From Lycocorax pyrrhopterus obiensis (lineage: Eukaryota > Chordata > Aves > Passeriformes > Paradisaeidae), in assembly GCA_014706295.1 (NCBI GenBank), contig JACSVZ010000006.1:27999629-28063628 (forward strand): 64,000 nucleotides of DNA, written 5' to 3'. Within the stretch, counting starts at the first letter, position 1, and each line of letters opens with the position of its first letter. A program made the position numbers and the translations under genes. Below the pieces are notes generated by a model. The model was not told where the DNA came from and searched no databases. It worked only from the letters and a program-made list of their open reading frames with translations. Of the stretch, positions 12,501 to 26,152 are shown piece by piece.

Positions 12501-15373
12501 TTATGAGGCCAAACTGGTCTGGGGAGCTTATTGCTTCCTGCTGCTGTTGGACTGTTTTCAACTTGGATTAAGCCCTCAGTTCAGTTTCCCGCACGGCCAA
12601 CACAAAATCGTGCTCTCTCAAGGGAGATTGCAGAGACAGGACAAGCAAATCTCTGCACATGGATAATACGCTGGTAACACACAAGTCAACATGAGAAATT
12701 TGGACAGGAGGACATATATCAGTTATGGGGGCAACAGAGCATCCCCCTCTCTCTGGTCCCTCCTAGTCTCCTTCATCTGTTACACGAAAAACCCCAAATC
12801 TATTCCAAGAAGGAAAGTTGAAAGCTCTTACTTCAAAATACTACTTCTAGTACAAGATGTGCATTTTTATTACATCATATGCATGGAGACAAAATATTAT
12901 TTGATTAAATCTTTTGCCTTTACAAAAACTATATGAACAAGTGCAGTCACAAATTGCTGCCAGAATTGCCTGGCATATTCCAGTCTTCTTAAGAAAGAGT
13001 GAAATATTTTAGAAAAATAAAATAGAAAAATTCTAAAGACAGGTTTCAACACATAACATTTCTAAAAATAATGCTGGGAACAAATCCTCTTCCCTCAGCC
13101 AAATTTGCTGATTTACTGTAAAAAATAAGGCCACATCACACTGGGATTCAAACTACAAGTATACTTCAGTAATGTGCTTACATCTAAAAGCAAAACTAAA
13201 CAGCAATGTGGTAATGGAACATTAAGCATTAGAGATGGGCATGATTTATGCTGCTTACCAGATATGTTTCTGTCTGAGGTTGCCAAAAGTAACCCCAGAA
13301 CATATTTTGGACTTCAAGAAGGCTCAAAGAAGATCATACAAAAAAGAGACGGCAGATTCAGAAAAAAATAATATTGTCAGGAATTAGTTCCTGAACAATG
13401 TTTTGAATGGTCTCACGCCTTCTGAGATTAGACCCCTTTTTTTCAATTTACAACATACGTTCTAGGATATGAAAACATCCTAAGACCCTCATAGTGCAGC
13501 TCCCTAGGTGAAAGGAGGTTCTTGGGGCCCGAACAGGAACAGCAACCTCCTCTGTAAGCTGAAGGCTGGAGCAAGAATTTAGACTGTGAAAGTTGTTCAG
13601 GAAACGCTTTCCCTTCAGCTTCATTAACTTGGTTCCTTGTTTCTGATCGAGCTTTAGAGATCTCAGCATCACACTCAAGAGTCTCACAAAGGGAAAAACC
13701 TGGTTTGGGTCCAGACCTTTTGCCGCCTCTGGCAGCTACTACACAAACCAGGGAAGTCTATGAGAATATAGAATGAAAAAATTGAAGAGATGGAAAAAAA
13801 TTTAGAACTATATAATGGAATACATCAGCAAATTGAAAAAATAATTATTAACAATTAGAGTAGCCATGCACTCTTTTGAGATACATTGTTTTCTCTGTAT
13901 AGATTTGGAGTCCATGTATTTTTTTCAGTTTAAAACCCATGATCATTGTAACAAATTTTTGTGGGCATCTCTGGGTAATGGCACCACCTTTTATGCATCC
14001 AAAGACAAAAAGAGTGGGAGGTCCTAAGTACTGCCCTATGTATGATGTTTTGAAGTGTTTGAGATGTTATGGTAAAAAAGACCACACTGACCCAGTTAGA
14101 GGAATGGGGGCATGTGGTGGACTATATTCAGAAAACAGGGAAAAATTATTTTTTCCATAAAATTATTATAAAAATAAGATGTCCTGTTACTAATTGAGAG
14201 TCTCTCACACAATCCATAAAAGACACCAGAGCCTTATGTGGTGGCAGAAGTCAGAAATCAGGAAATTACAGGCTTAATATTAATACAGCTAGTTTTGAAG
14301 ACTTCTGAATGTAGATCAGTGCAGAACAGACTGCTGTCATTTTGTGCTGTAAAGAGAACTAAAATTGGGATTTTTATCTGAGAAAATATGAAAAGTGTTG
14401 TCTTGACAACCTTTGTTCAGTCTAAAGATGACTGCTTCTCTTTTGGTAACTTTAGAGGCATAAGAACATTTTAAAACCAATGAAAGTTTCTCTTCCAATA
14501 GTTTGTACCAGTTTAATCAAAGTGCAATTAAACCAAATTTTAATTGTTTGATGTGACTGGTATCTGTAAACTGGGTCTAATATACCCATTTTCATTTATT
14601 TGCAACCAGACAGCAGTGAGATGCAGTTTATTATTATAAATACTCTATAATTATAAATTACTAAGAAAATGTGCCTGGATGTCATGCATTAAGCTTCTCA
14701 TCATGACTGTTGTGTGCTTTTATTTATATTTCAGGTGTAACTATGGTGATATTAACAAAAAGAAATTTAAAAAACACTGATTGATACAAGAAATAGGCAT
14801 TAGCCAAGCATAACGCAAAATTAAGGTGCTTTAAAATATCTATTGTTTTCCCTGTTATCCTTCTCGTTCATGTTTCTATTATGTTTATCATTTAGTTGAT
14901 GCATGTTCCACTACCTTGCCTTTTATCTTCAGTTTGCAGATCAGACACCTCTTATGAAATCCATGCTGTTTTTAATGCCACAAGTGAATTTATTAGCAGT
15001 ATCTGTATGGAAGGGACATGGTTAAATTAGAGCTGGATTTGGCTCACTACACAGGAATAGTTATCAGCACTCTGCAGTTGCCTATTCATTACGAACTGAT
15101 TCAAACCCCAGAAGTCAACTAGAAGACTCCAGTTATTATCAGTGGATTTAGACCTGATTGTCAATGAAGCTAAATAAAATCCAAAGAAAATTAAGAAAGA
15201 AAAATAGATCATCTTATCTGTAATACCTGAAAGTATTATAGCCAGGTCCGACTGTCTGATTGAAATCAGCTTTTTAAAGAAAATTTTACCTTGGAAAGCT
15301 ATATATTGTGCAGCATTTTTCATCCAGCAAATATGCAAGAATATGATTGAGAGATACACTGAGATTAGCTCAG

Positions 15374-15512
15374 TACACTGAGATTAGCTCAGCTGGTCAG
15401 AGCATAGTGCTAACAACACCAAGCTTGTGGGTTCAGTCCCCATAGAGGCCATTTATTTAAGAGTTGGACTCAATGACCCTGGTGGGTCCCTTCCAACTCA
15501 GAATATTCTGTG
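15374..15512 (+). mobile_element. tRNA-derived SINE with CR1 tail (TguSINE1-like)
   Basis: The head is tRNA-like: TTAGCTCAGCTGGTCAGAGC (box A region) and TGTGGGTTCAGTCCCC (box B region, with the central CG lost). The tail reads AGAGTTGGACTCAATGACCC then CCTTCCAACTCAGAATATTC and ends TCTGTG. The tail matches the CR1 copy at 23328-23385 almost base for base. A 19-bp segment at its 5' end is duplicated in tandem (15355-15373 and 15374-15392). This is a retroposon, not a tRNA gene. Confidence 0.88.
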
Positions 15513-18500
15513 CATGCTGTGAACCTGCAAGAAAAAGAAATTACAGCTATAGCCCTCAAGAAATGTGACGAGTAAAAAACCAAAATATCAGTAAACCTCG
15601 TGATAGAAAAGCTGGTGTCAGGTTCCTGGGACATTTTAATTAGTTTTAATGGTGGTTGTTCAAAGATGATGATAAAAAACAATATAACAAAACACTGCTA
15701 CATGAAAGTAACATGAAAGACTTTACTTGTGTGAGGCCAATACCCACACCAGATAACAATGAGAAAGGTTGGGATTAGTTTGTGCAGCCACCCATGCCAT
15801 AAACCATGCTCCTTCTGTTCAAACTTCTCTAAACACATCACTGTATATAACAAAGTGGCCGTTCTCAATGTGTCACTTGTCCTCCAGGCAATGCAGTATC
15901 ATGGAGACAGCCACCACCTGCAGAGCAGAGGGACCCATGGAGGGTTTGGAAATCAATAATTTGCGGATGAAAAAAAGCATAATTACTCCATTTTATAGAA
16001 CATGAGAGAGATGTATAGTATAAAAAGGCTTGTTGAAGATGAGAGTAAAATGCCAGGATCAAATTTTGGAAGTTCCTGAATATCCAGTCCCTTTTCAGTC
16101 TATTTTGCTGATCTTCTGCCTTATTTAGCTAATGATTATTGTTCTTTTAAATGCTTTTAAATTTAGAACAAAATTACAATGAGGTCTGACTGAGAATCAG
16201 TTACATGCATAACTCCATTTCCCTTCACAGATCTATTAACAAAAAGGTGAGACAGGCACCTTACACGCAAGATTTAGATTTTGTTCATGAGGATACTCCA
16301 ATCAAATCACAGAACTCAGTTTGAACCCTGCTGGTGAAAGCTCTTTTGTGGTCGTTAGTTCTCAAAATGAAAGAGAACCTATTCCAGACAGGAGGATGTA
16401 TCCATCCTGACCAAGAGACCACTCTGCATCAAGGAGTTAGTGACTCACACTATCTTAATAACCTGAGCTGGCAGCTAGGGTGCTGCACACCCGGCGTGGC
16501 CTTAAGGCTGGGGTGTGCTGAGCCTCGTTCCTTGGCTGCAGGACAACCTCAGCCACCTCACTGCAACACTGGAGCCTGTGGGCAGCACCCATTCAGTACC
16601 AGCAATTAGATCACCGGCACGACCTTGACTTTATCAAAAAGTACAGGAAGAAGTGCTCACCTGAATATCCTTTATGTCTTATTTTCTGGTAAGAAAAGTG
16701 TATAATAGCTCATATGTATAGAAAGAAGGGGCCTCTGTCCCTCGAGGGGATACAGAGTGCCATGGGAATATCCATCTGGAGTCTTTCTGATGCTGCAAGA
16801 ATGCTGTGTGCTCAGCATCTGAAGGGAATTTACTCACCATCTGTAATCTTTTTTTTATGATGTCTTATTAAAGAGCTATTTTATTAAGTAATTTTTATCA
16901 GTCATTTCTTCAGAAAGAGCACTGCTCCATCTCTTTCTCACCTCATGAACTCTGCTGCTGGTGAAGAACAGATTTAAATACGAGTTTGCACTCATTTAAG
17001 TAAAATTATAAATTAATACGTAACTTCAGTTTCAACTTTTGCCAGGAATTCATTAACTCAAAGTTTACCTCTAAATCTAGCACCTGAGTGCACCTTTTAC
17101 TGCCCATGGTTTTTTTAATCTCACAAAAAGGACACCCAGCTACCTTCCTAAAAAGGTACTGTTTTAAAAATATGAAGCACAAAACATTGTGATTGAAAAT
17201 TCTCGGTGCACACACATCAATCTGGAAACTGCTGCTCGATAACCTTGTGAAGCCATAACAGAGCTTTGTGCTGCCTTCTGAAGCAACTTCACGTGCTTGG
17301 AAAGACCCCTCAAGCCCTTCATGCTCAGTTTGCTCCTCCAATAACAAACTTCTTCCAATTACAAACTTCTTCAAAGACGACCTAGCCTAGAGGTGACAGG
17401 AAGGCACCGAGTAATTAAAGAACAAAACCTGAGAAACAAAGCTTTAATTTAAGGAGAGGGTGGAAGCTCCACGATTCCCTCTGCCAGTGTGCCTGGCACC
17501 AGGGCATGCCTTCAGTAAGACAGAACTTTCTTTACTTTAAAAATGTGCCATCAGGTCTATTAGGGAAAGCATCAATAATTAAAGTTAATGCCTGGAAACT
17601 GGCATCAGCTACGGGCATGATGACTCAAGCTCTTGGAGATCCATTCATTACATTCAACTACAAAAGCTAGAAGTTATAAAAAATGCATGAATAAATTCTT
17701 TAAGTATTAACACGCTACTTCTTTAAATGTTTGCTCTGACCCAGGTGGCGCTGCTCTGACTTTTTCTGCAGCTTCTTTTCACTTAAATGACCTTAGATTA
17801 TTGTAGCTGTCTCGCAGGATTAAACAAATTACTCTAAAATGTATTATTGAAGGATCTTACTTAGTAAGAAATAGAAAATGGTCTCTGGCATCCTCTCCTC
17901 CAACTCATTATAAAATGTTAGATTTCACAGCAAAGTTTATAATCTTAAATTTAAGTCTTTTGAGCAAGATAATGCCATTTGCTAAATTCCCTTCTGGGCT
18001 TGGCAAAATTAAGTAAAAACAAGCTAAATACTACAGAAGAGATCCCTGTTTTGTATTTCTAAACCACACCAAAGTAAAGCAGTAGACACAGTGCCACAGC
18101 ATAACTTTTGGTCGAAGGTGGTAGCGCTCAAGTGTCTTTCACATTAAATCAATAGCACTAAAAAACAAAAACAACTTCGTGGAAGTTTGGGCATTTCTGA
18201 TATGGTGGAGTGAAAACTTTTTCTTCTGCAATTTTTGGGTTTAAGTTTCAAGATGGCATTAATTTCCTGTTTTGATTATGTTTGCTTTTAGGGTGGTATT
18301 TCAAGATTCCTCACTGATGGGTTAATGTTGGCATTTTTTTCTTCCCTGGTAGGGTTTGGCTGAAGTTTCTAAATTCACAGATTCACAGAGTGTTTTCCAC
18401 TTCTTTCTGCACTTGAACCTTTCTTTTCAGAGCAAGAGGAGTCAGTAGTATTTTCCAGATGAAAGAAGAGCCAGATGTTTCAAAGAAAGAGTTTGAACCT

Positions 18501-20904
18501 TTCTGTTTCTGGCTCTGCAGCCAAATATCCAGAAGCTGCAAGCTACCCATCATTCTTTCTCAAAAAGGTAACCTAAAAAGAATCCAAAATTCCAAAGGGT
18601 TTACTTAGCATCTGGGCAAAAAGTAACTGAAGTAGTTTCAGCTGTATTGTATTACTTTATCCAAGACAGAAAGAGAAATCTGGACATTATAGGAAAGAGG
18701 TGTCTTGATTTAGAAGGCATATAGTGAAAATTTCACTTTTTAAAATAATCACCATGTTTAAACACCACTACCAAGTTTCAGAAAGAACCAGTCCTTAGCT
18801 CACATACCTATGTGTTTGTTCTAGGTTTTTGGACCACCTATCTCTTACACATCTCAAGTGCAGACTTGACTATTATTGACCATTGGCCATTGCCCTACAA
18901 CCTAACTGTTACAGCATCTTTTTGTAATCCAATTGTATATCCATGAATCAATCGCTGCTGAAATAGTGCAGTACCTTTCTTTTTTTCAAGTATGCATACA
19001 GTGGGTTTGATTTTTAAATCCCATTTACATCCTACACTGGAAAATTATGAGGTTTAATCCTGTGACAGTTTGAGAAAATTTTTTGGTTCTGCAAAGCACT
19101 GAACTCTCAGTTCCCACAGAAATTAATTTTGGTTGAAAGACACAGTGCACATCCCTACCTCACAGAATTGGGCCCAAAAAGCAGTGCAGGGGGATTTCTT
19201 TCTCCTCAAAACAGATAGCTGAGAATATAACAAAAAAGGCTTCCTATAATGACTTAACAATTCACTTCTGGTAACAGCAGCAAGGATCTCGTGTCAGACT
19301 TAATTTTGACAAAGGCAAATATAGTGAAGTGCTCCCTAATGCAAAGCCCCTTGATGAAAGCACATTAGCTCAGCATTACCAGCAACTGGAGAACTGCATA
19401 AAGAGGGGTTGTGTCCAGAAAAGTGGCTCTGTAGGAATGACACCTTTCTATCACACAATACTGATCTTACATACTGGTGTAAGCTGCTACATCACATTTG
19501 TTCATCTTTTTGGTAAAAATGCAAAGGCACCATGACTTGACTACTGTTAGTACCACAGAATGAATCCTGTTACAGAATATAAAGGATTCGTTTTTGAGAA
19601 AACCTCTTCATATTTTAAAATAACTTCCAGACACTTATATGTATACGTACTTAATACCAAAAAAAGTAAATTTATATGCTGCTTTCCATGGAAACTTTTG
19701 AGACTGACAGTAAAATACAAAACATTTTCATTCAGAAACTGAGGTAAATGCTGATGTTTCTTACCAACACCAAAACTGAACAGCTTAGTTACATCATTTG
19801 TTATCTAGTTTCTAACCTAGTCAGTAGGTAAGTAACAGTTATTGTATGTAAAGGTGACAGTGTGGCCCAGAAATGCCTTAACAGATGCGGTTAAAAAGAT
19901 GAGAGTTACAAATTTGATGTTTCTAATACTTCCATAAAACAGAACCACATTTTAACTCAGCATGATAATTTTACTTTACTGGATCTCATAAGACTTCTGA
20001 ATTTTTTCCATTGAATTCCTGAAGAATTCACATCAGCAATCTACACAGCTGAATAATAAACTCTTAGGACATTCGCTGCAGTAACTAACTGTTTATTAAA
20101 TCTAATTATACTGCATACCTTATTTGTTTAAAAGCAATAAAAATGATAAGCCAAGTAAAATTACAGAGGATTGGCATTTAGCATTAAAAACAGACACTGT
20201 CTGACCTTCATGTGACTAACTATAGGAAAACTCAGAGCCTAAACTAGGCATATAATTTCTTTAAAGAACACTTGGAGTTGAAAATGGATTAAGATATATC
20301 CTATTTTGACTTCAAAGGCATTTTATACGTGGTTTGAAATCCCTTTAATTGACTATTCTACACTCTTAGTGACTGCTTTGTCCAGGAGTAAAAGGGCTGC
20401 CTTTGGGAGTGGGTGGGTCTGACACGATTTAGGGACCAGTACTTTGGTACCTAGAATCATGAAAGATACAGCACTTCTGAGTTTTGGCCCAGAGGGCAGA
20501 AAATCATCACATTATCATAATGTGGTCAGTACCACAACTCTGAGAACAAATTAACTGCCCATCCTGACAGTTTGGTCTTATCTCTTATGAAAAAATATCC
20601 AATTAAAGTGGTTCTAAAAACCTTTCTACAATCAAGTTCATAACAATTTCATCACCCTCCCCTTCACAGAAAGCTTCTATACACCGATAGTTTTATTTAG
20701 CCTGCAGAGGAAAAACAATGAGAAGGTGAAGCAAGTTTTCTCCTCAACAATTTGATTTTCTAAATCTCTGATGGTAGTTTCGGGGACCCTTGGTATTCCT
20801 CCTTCCCGTGGATTCCAAAATAGATAGCGTGCTCCAGGCACTGGTAATCTCCAGGAATGCTTCAGGATTTGAATACCACAACTGCAGAAAGGATATTCCT
20901 GCAG
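15513..20904. other. Intergenic, no gene recognised
   Basis: No coding exon or identifiable repeat. The stretch at about 17400-17700 combines repeated ATTAAAG/TAATTAAAG motifs with mixed-composition sequence, which is the look of an old non-coding element. Confidence 0.55.
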
Positions 20905-21539
20905 TGCTTACAGTAGACAATGAGCCAGCAATGTGCCCTTGCTGCAGAAAAGGTAAGTGGTATCCTGGGCTGTGTTAGAGAAAGCACTGCCTGCAGATCA
21001 AGGGTGACAATTCCTTACCCTCTTCTGAGCACTGGGGAGGCCGCCTACGTACTGTGTCCAGTACTGGGATGCTCAGGACAAAAGACATATGAACATACTG
21101 GAGAGAGTCCAATGAAGGGCCATGAAGATGATTAAGAGACTGGAGCATTTCTCCTATTAGAAAAGGACTATTTAGCTCAAGAAGAGAAAGCTCAGGGGCA
21201 TCTTAATAACATACATAAATGCCTGAAAGGAGGCTGCAAAGAGGACAGAGCCAGGCTCCTTTCAGGAGTGCCCAGTGACAGGACCAGGGGCACTGGTCAC
21301 AAACTGAAATGCAGGACTACCCCTCTGAACATCAGGAAACACTTTTTTGCTGTGAGGGTGACCAAGCACTGGAATGGGTTGCCCAGAGCTGTTGTGGAGT
21401 TTCCTCCTCTGCAGTTGTTCAGAAGCCGTTTGGGCATGGCCTGGGTAACTGGCTCTAGGTGGCTGTGACTGAGCAGGGGCATTGGACAAGATGACCTCCA
21501 GAGGTGCCCCCCATCCTCCACTGTCCTGTGATTCTGTGC
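20905..21539 (+). mobile_element. CR1 LINE, 5'-truncated copy with ORF2 end and 3' UTR
   Basis: The copy carries the last part of CR1 ORF2 (reverse transcriptase C-terminal region), recognisable in GTACTGTGTCCAGTACTGGG and CATACTGGAGAGAGTCCA, broken by stops and frameshifts. Next come CCTGAAAGGAGGCTGC, GGAACACTT-like and TGGAATGGGTTGCCCAGAG, then a 3' UTR ending GTGATTCTGTG. It is a dead copy of about 635 bp. The 5' limit is approximate. Confidence 0.9.
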
Positions 21540-23199
21540 TTACAATCTTTATATGCTTCATGGGGACTTAGTATAAAAGAAGAAAAATTCGATCTTTGCC
21601 TGAATATTACAGAATCTTCATTGCAATTTGCATCAGCTGTTACTGGACAGTGCTGACCACTATGTAGCAATATTGCAAAAGGGGGAGTTTACAGCAGATG
21701 CTGCTGCTTTGAGACCTCTTCAATATATCTGCTGACTGTAATTGCCATTGCTAAAATGCTGAAAAAGTTTGTCCATGCTTTTTATTTCTTCTACATCAGT
21801 TTATTCATGCAAGAGGTGAAAACCTCCATATTGTACCTCCAAATCCCAAGAGCTGAGCAAGCTTTTAAACTCTTTTTCTGTATTCCATTACTTAGTTCAC
21901 GTTAAGTAGATGAATTCTTACAGAGTTTAAACTTCAATCTCTTTCCCCATAAAACAAAGAACCACAAGCCCTTGCTGACTCTATGACATTAATAATGCAT
22001 AAAAATGTAGATGGGCATCTACCATGTGAGTGGAAGATATTCTCTCAGCTTTAGAGGGCATTTTATCATCAAAATATGCATAATGAAATTCCTAAGGAGC
22101 AAAGAAAAGCAGAAGAAACATTCCTTTAAAAGGGCTAGACTACCACTGTGGAGCTATGGATATATTAAATACCTGTAAATGCAACAAAAAATTATTGCAA
22201 AAAGTTACATTTTCCTCAAGGCCACTTAAACTTTTAAAATGTATCTGTCATCATAAAGAGAGTAGCAAAGAAGCAAGAGGGCTTAGCAGTTCTGGAAGAC
22301 GGTCACTGTCCCTGTGTGGACCACTCAAAGCCTGGACGCCTTTTAGACCCAGATGGGAAATGAGTGGCTGGGTGGTAGCAGATGGAAGAGATGAGTTTTC
22401 CTCCTGGATGTATCAAGCGAACAACAGAGATCTGCAGACATGAAATCGTACCTATCCTCCACACATACAGACCTAGTTTGTCCTTTGTGGAAAGAGATTT
22501 ACACTACTATGTGGGTCAATACCTGGCTTTTGAGTTATTATGAGGCTTTCAAAGTAAGCAAAGCAGCTTCCTTCTGGGAGCTACAGTATTACAAGACAGG
22601 CAAAAGACTGAGGTTGCCTGGAGGACAAGATGAGCCACTAGGCATTTTCAGTGTTGATTGTGGTGCACTAATTGAGACCAGACCTATTTCATCTGCAAAG
22701 GAAAATTGTGCAAGTACTGTTTTCTGGATTAGCTTCTCCTTTACCACTCAATTTTCCAAGGCATATGAGATGCTTCTTTCAGTACACAAAGATTTTGGCA
22801 TTCAGGACATAGAATCAGAAAAGTTATCTGTCTTGGAAACAGTTAATACTAAGGGAGTGAATTATTAAAAGTATGATCTTTTTGTCTCAAGACACAGGAT
22901 GGTCTCCCACGCTCATTCCAAACTCATGATGAAATGGGATGATTCTCGTCCTCTGCTCCTTTGAGCAGCTCTGTCTCAAACAGCAGTTTCAAATCTGAAA
23001 TTAATCCAAAAACTTAGAGCAAAATACCAAAAAATTTCCTCTGGTTTAGTAAGTACAATATTCTTCAAAACAAAAATTAACATCTTTTTGGTTAAAAAAA
23101 AAAAAAAACAAAACAAGAGGGAGAAGGAAAAATAAATTTTTCTTGTTCTGTGCCTCAAGGGCTCCACTGATCTCTTTTGAGTTTTCCTCAAGCTCTTCC

Positions 23200-23392
23200 A
23201 GTTCCTGGATGCAGCTTACTCTTCAGGCTCCCCAGGAATATGGTCATAGCACCAAGCCTAACAGAGTTCAAGAAGTTTTTGGACAATGCTTTCAGGCACA
23301 TGGTGTGACTCTTAGGGTGTCCTGTGCATGGCCAAGAGTTGGACTCAATGATCCTGATGGGTACCTTCCAACTCAGGATATTCTATGATTCT
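23200..23392 (+). mobile_element. CR1 LINE 3' fragment (SINE-partner tail type)
   Basis: Landmarks are CAGGCTCCCCAGGAATATGG, CAGAGTTCAAGAAGTTTTTG, AGAGTTGGACTCAATGATCC and an end TATTCTATGATTCT. This is the CR1 subfamily whose last 60 or so bases are also carried by the tRNA-derived SINEs in this window. Confidence 0.88.
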
Positions 23393-26030
23393 TTCTCCAT
23401 TCCTCTCTACAATATTTACACGTGAAAAAATATAATTTCTTTAACAGAATATTTTGCAGCATGGGAGATTATTATAACACATGTATTACTTTCACAGTTT
23501 TTTGAAGAACAAGAAACTGGTTTTCGATATTTTGGTTAAATTACTTTTTTTAAAAATCCACAAAACCATGACCATCATGAACCAATACACTTTGCTAAAA
23601 CTTACATGATGTTGCCATTGACATTCCCAGATTGAGTTACATTATTGTAGAGTAGCTTGACAATTATTCAAAGCTGGACTTGTCTCTGAGAATATTAAAT
23701 ATTGACTTTTATTTGCTTAGCATTGACAAAAGAGTCTGATTAAAAATACTTAACCTTTTATACCCATCTAGAACCATTATTTGATTCCATTAAATAATTC
23801 TGTGAAGCCTCTCCTTGCTTTCCTGTGTATCTCACTAAATGCACCAATAAGCAAAAGCACTTTTGGGCTATCATTGAAGACCACAAAGTGTCCTACAGAT
23901 ACACTGCAGTGTTCTAATAGGGTCAGTAAATTCCCCCATTTCTCCATTCTCAATGGAGATAAATCAAGTTTCTTACTTCATCGTTTCCTACAGAGAACAT
24001 AATCAATTAACTCCAGTACCTGGCACATCTTGATATAAAGCCTACTGCTTTCATTAGAACAGGAATACACTGGGTAAATAGCGTTAGAAAACTACTTAGA
24101 GAGAATTCTAGCCTCAGGGACTCATCATTTGAATAACAACTAGGACACTTGAAAATGCCTTTAGTAAATAGATTAGAAATACAAAAAAGAATCCTGGAAT
24201 GGGCAATAAAAACTTTTGCTTATTTGTAATCTTAAAAAGAAAAAGAAATCTTTAGCTTTATATCTAAAATGACTTCTTTGTTAAATTGTAGTACAAAGTT
24301 TTCTCCAGCTTGCCATTTCATCCTGTACAGATGTTCTTTCTGTAGATGTAGAACAAATATTGCCGTTCAAGGGGCTGCAATGCCATGTACCTGAGTTTTC
24401 CCATTCACCGATGTAATTGAAGCTGCGCACACCAAAATTATCAGATACCACTCATCAATATACATTCACGTGTGCAAAAGGGCAGATTTCACTATTTTGA
24501 CATGAATAATATTATTCAATTATTAATAAAAAGTACAGCAAGTAATTGTTAAGGCACTGACCTAACTTCTTTGCCTTTGAAAATAAAACCTCAAAGATTT
24601 TAAGGGCTTTTTAATTATTTTTTTTAAATTTGAATGTACATATATAAAATCTCCCTCTTCAGCTTTCAGAGGCAAAAGTCTGAGCTTTGAAATTTTCACT
24701 TTTTCTGAATTTTCTGAACAGTATTAAATAGTGTTCACCTGGTGCATGTCCTTGTCTTATAATAATGGTTCCAATTTCACAGCTAAAGGACACATATATA
24801 TAAGCAAAAAACTAAACACGGTGAAATATCATCAGTAAAAAAATATAAAATATTGGCAGCAAAATGTAGACATTGGGACATTTCTTAGAAAACCAAGCAT
24901 AAGATTCCCTCACTGAGACTTTATTAAGGGCTGTATGGCTAGCAAGTCTGTGTCATACCAGAGTCAGAACAGTCCACAAAGTCACTGATACTTGCGCCTC
25001 TCCTGTACAATTACTATCAAATAAAACAACACCAAAACACTTGATTAATAACTTGCACTCATATTTCCTTCAGCTGTTCTCCAACACATCGATCACACTT
25101 TTACATGAAACACATAAATACCAATTTTCACATAAAGCCTTAGCACACAGCATTCTAAAAGCCTGATTTTTAATTTTTTCACTGAGGTATTGATCTTTTA
25201 GGTCTTTCAAAGACCTACAAAAGGAAATAGCAAAGTAATTGCAAAAATTCACTTATGCTGTCTTGAGACATGTCACACATGCAGGCCATCCTTACAGAAA
25301 TGTTTACAAAGGAGGAAATTTTCCATTGTAGCGGGTCCTCCAAACCACAGAGGCATCTCAGTTTTCCAGAGGAGTTGAGTGCCTTAATTACCTTTGATCT
25401 CATCAGTAGACAGGTATATGTGCATCTTTTAAAAGTGTATACCTATATATTTGTTTTCACAATAAATCCTGGAATGGCAGATACAGGCTGAGTCAATAAC
25501 ATTAATTACATGATTGTAAGTGCTTATGATAAAAGAGATATAAATAGCAGTCATTTGTTAATAGCTGGTGTGGTGGGTGCTGCTCAGCAATCCAGCTGGG
25601 ATCCACCTGGATGCAGAACAGAGTGGAAATACGATGTGATTTTTTTGCAGCAAGAGCAGGTATGTGCCTCCCACCTCTCTCCCTGCAATGTCTTGGATCA
25701 TAAACGCTCTTCAAAATGTCATATGTTAAATAACTTCCTAGGCCCAAACATATGATGAGTCTCATACTGCTAAGCCCAGATTCATAGAGTCTTCATCCAT
25801 CCTCACCACAGCTTAGGCATAAACATGTTCAGTTATCCTACAGCGCAAGAGAAAGAAGCACAGAGCAGATCTGAAGACTTGCAAGCATGTTCCTGGAGCT
25901 TACCAATAGAGCAGTTTTGCACTGCAAGACCTGCTTTTCCTGGTATTCATGGGCTTTGGGCCACATCATAAGCCTTGAACAAGGCAACCTCCTGGAAACT
26001 AGAAAAAGTTTTGCAGGGAAGTGGGAGATG

Positions 26031-26152
26031 GATAGGATAGGATAGGATAGGATAGGATAGGATAGGATAGGATAGGACAGGACAGGACAGGACAGGACAG
26101 GACAGGATAGGACAGGATAGCATAGGATAAGATAGGATAGGATAGGACAGGA
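26031..26152 (+). repeat. Pentanucleotide microsatellite (GATAG)n/(GACAG)n
   Basis: About 24 units of five bases run as a GATAG block, a GACAG block, then mixed units with one TAAGATAG-type interruption. The change from T to C at a fixed position in consecutive units suggests a point mutation that later expanded. Confidence 0.97.

Larger units (their letters stand above)
8314..15354. other. Intergenic, no gene recognised
   Basis: Apart from the CR1 fragment and GT repeat listed separately, no exon or mobile element was identified. The part at 11320-12170 mixes AT-rich, TAATTA-bearing and E-box-bearing stretches and could be a conserved regulatory element. Confidence 0.55.

Noticed and set aside
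15374..15450. tRNA gene
   Set aside because: The tRNA-like part has a damaged box B and no complete cloverleaf, and it is fused to a CR1 tail, so it is a SINE head.
22156..22868. Two adjoining open frames (95 and 142 codons)
   Set aside because: No similarity to any family I know, no splice or promoter context; a chance run in intergenic DNA is more likely.
26031..26152. CRISPR array or satellite centromere sequence
   Set aside because: Five-base units without spacers form an ordinary microsatellite, and the genome is animal.
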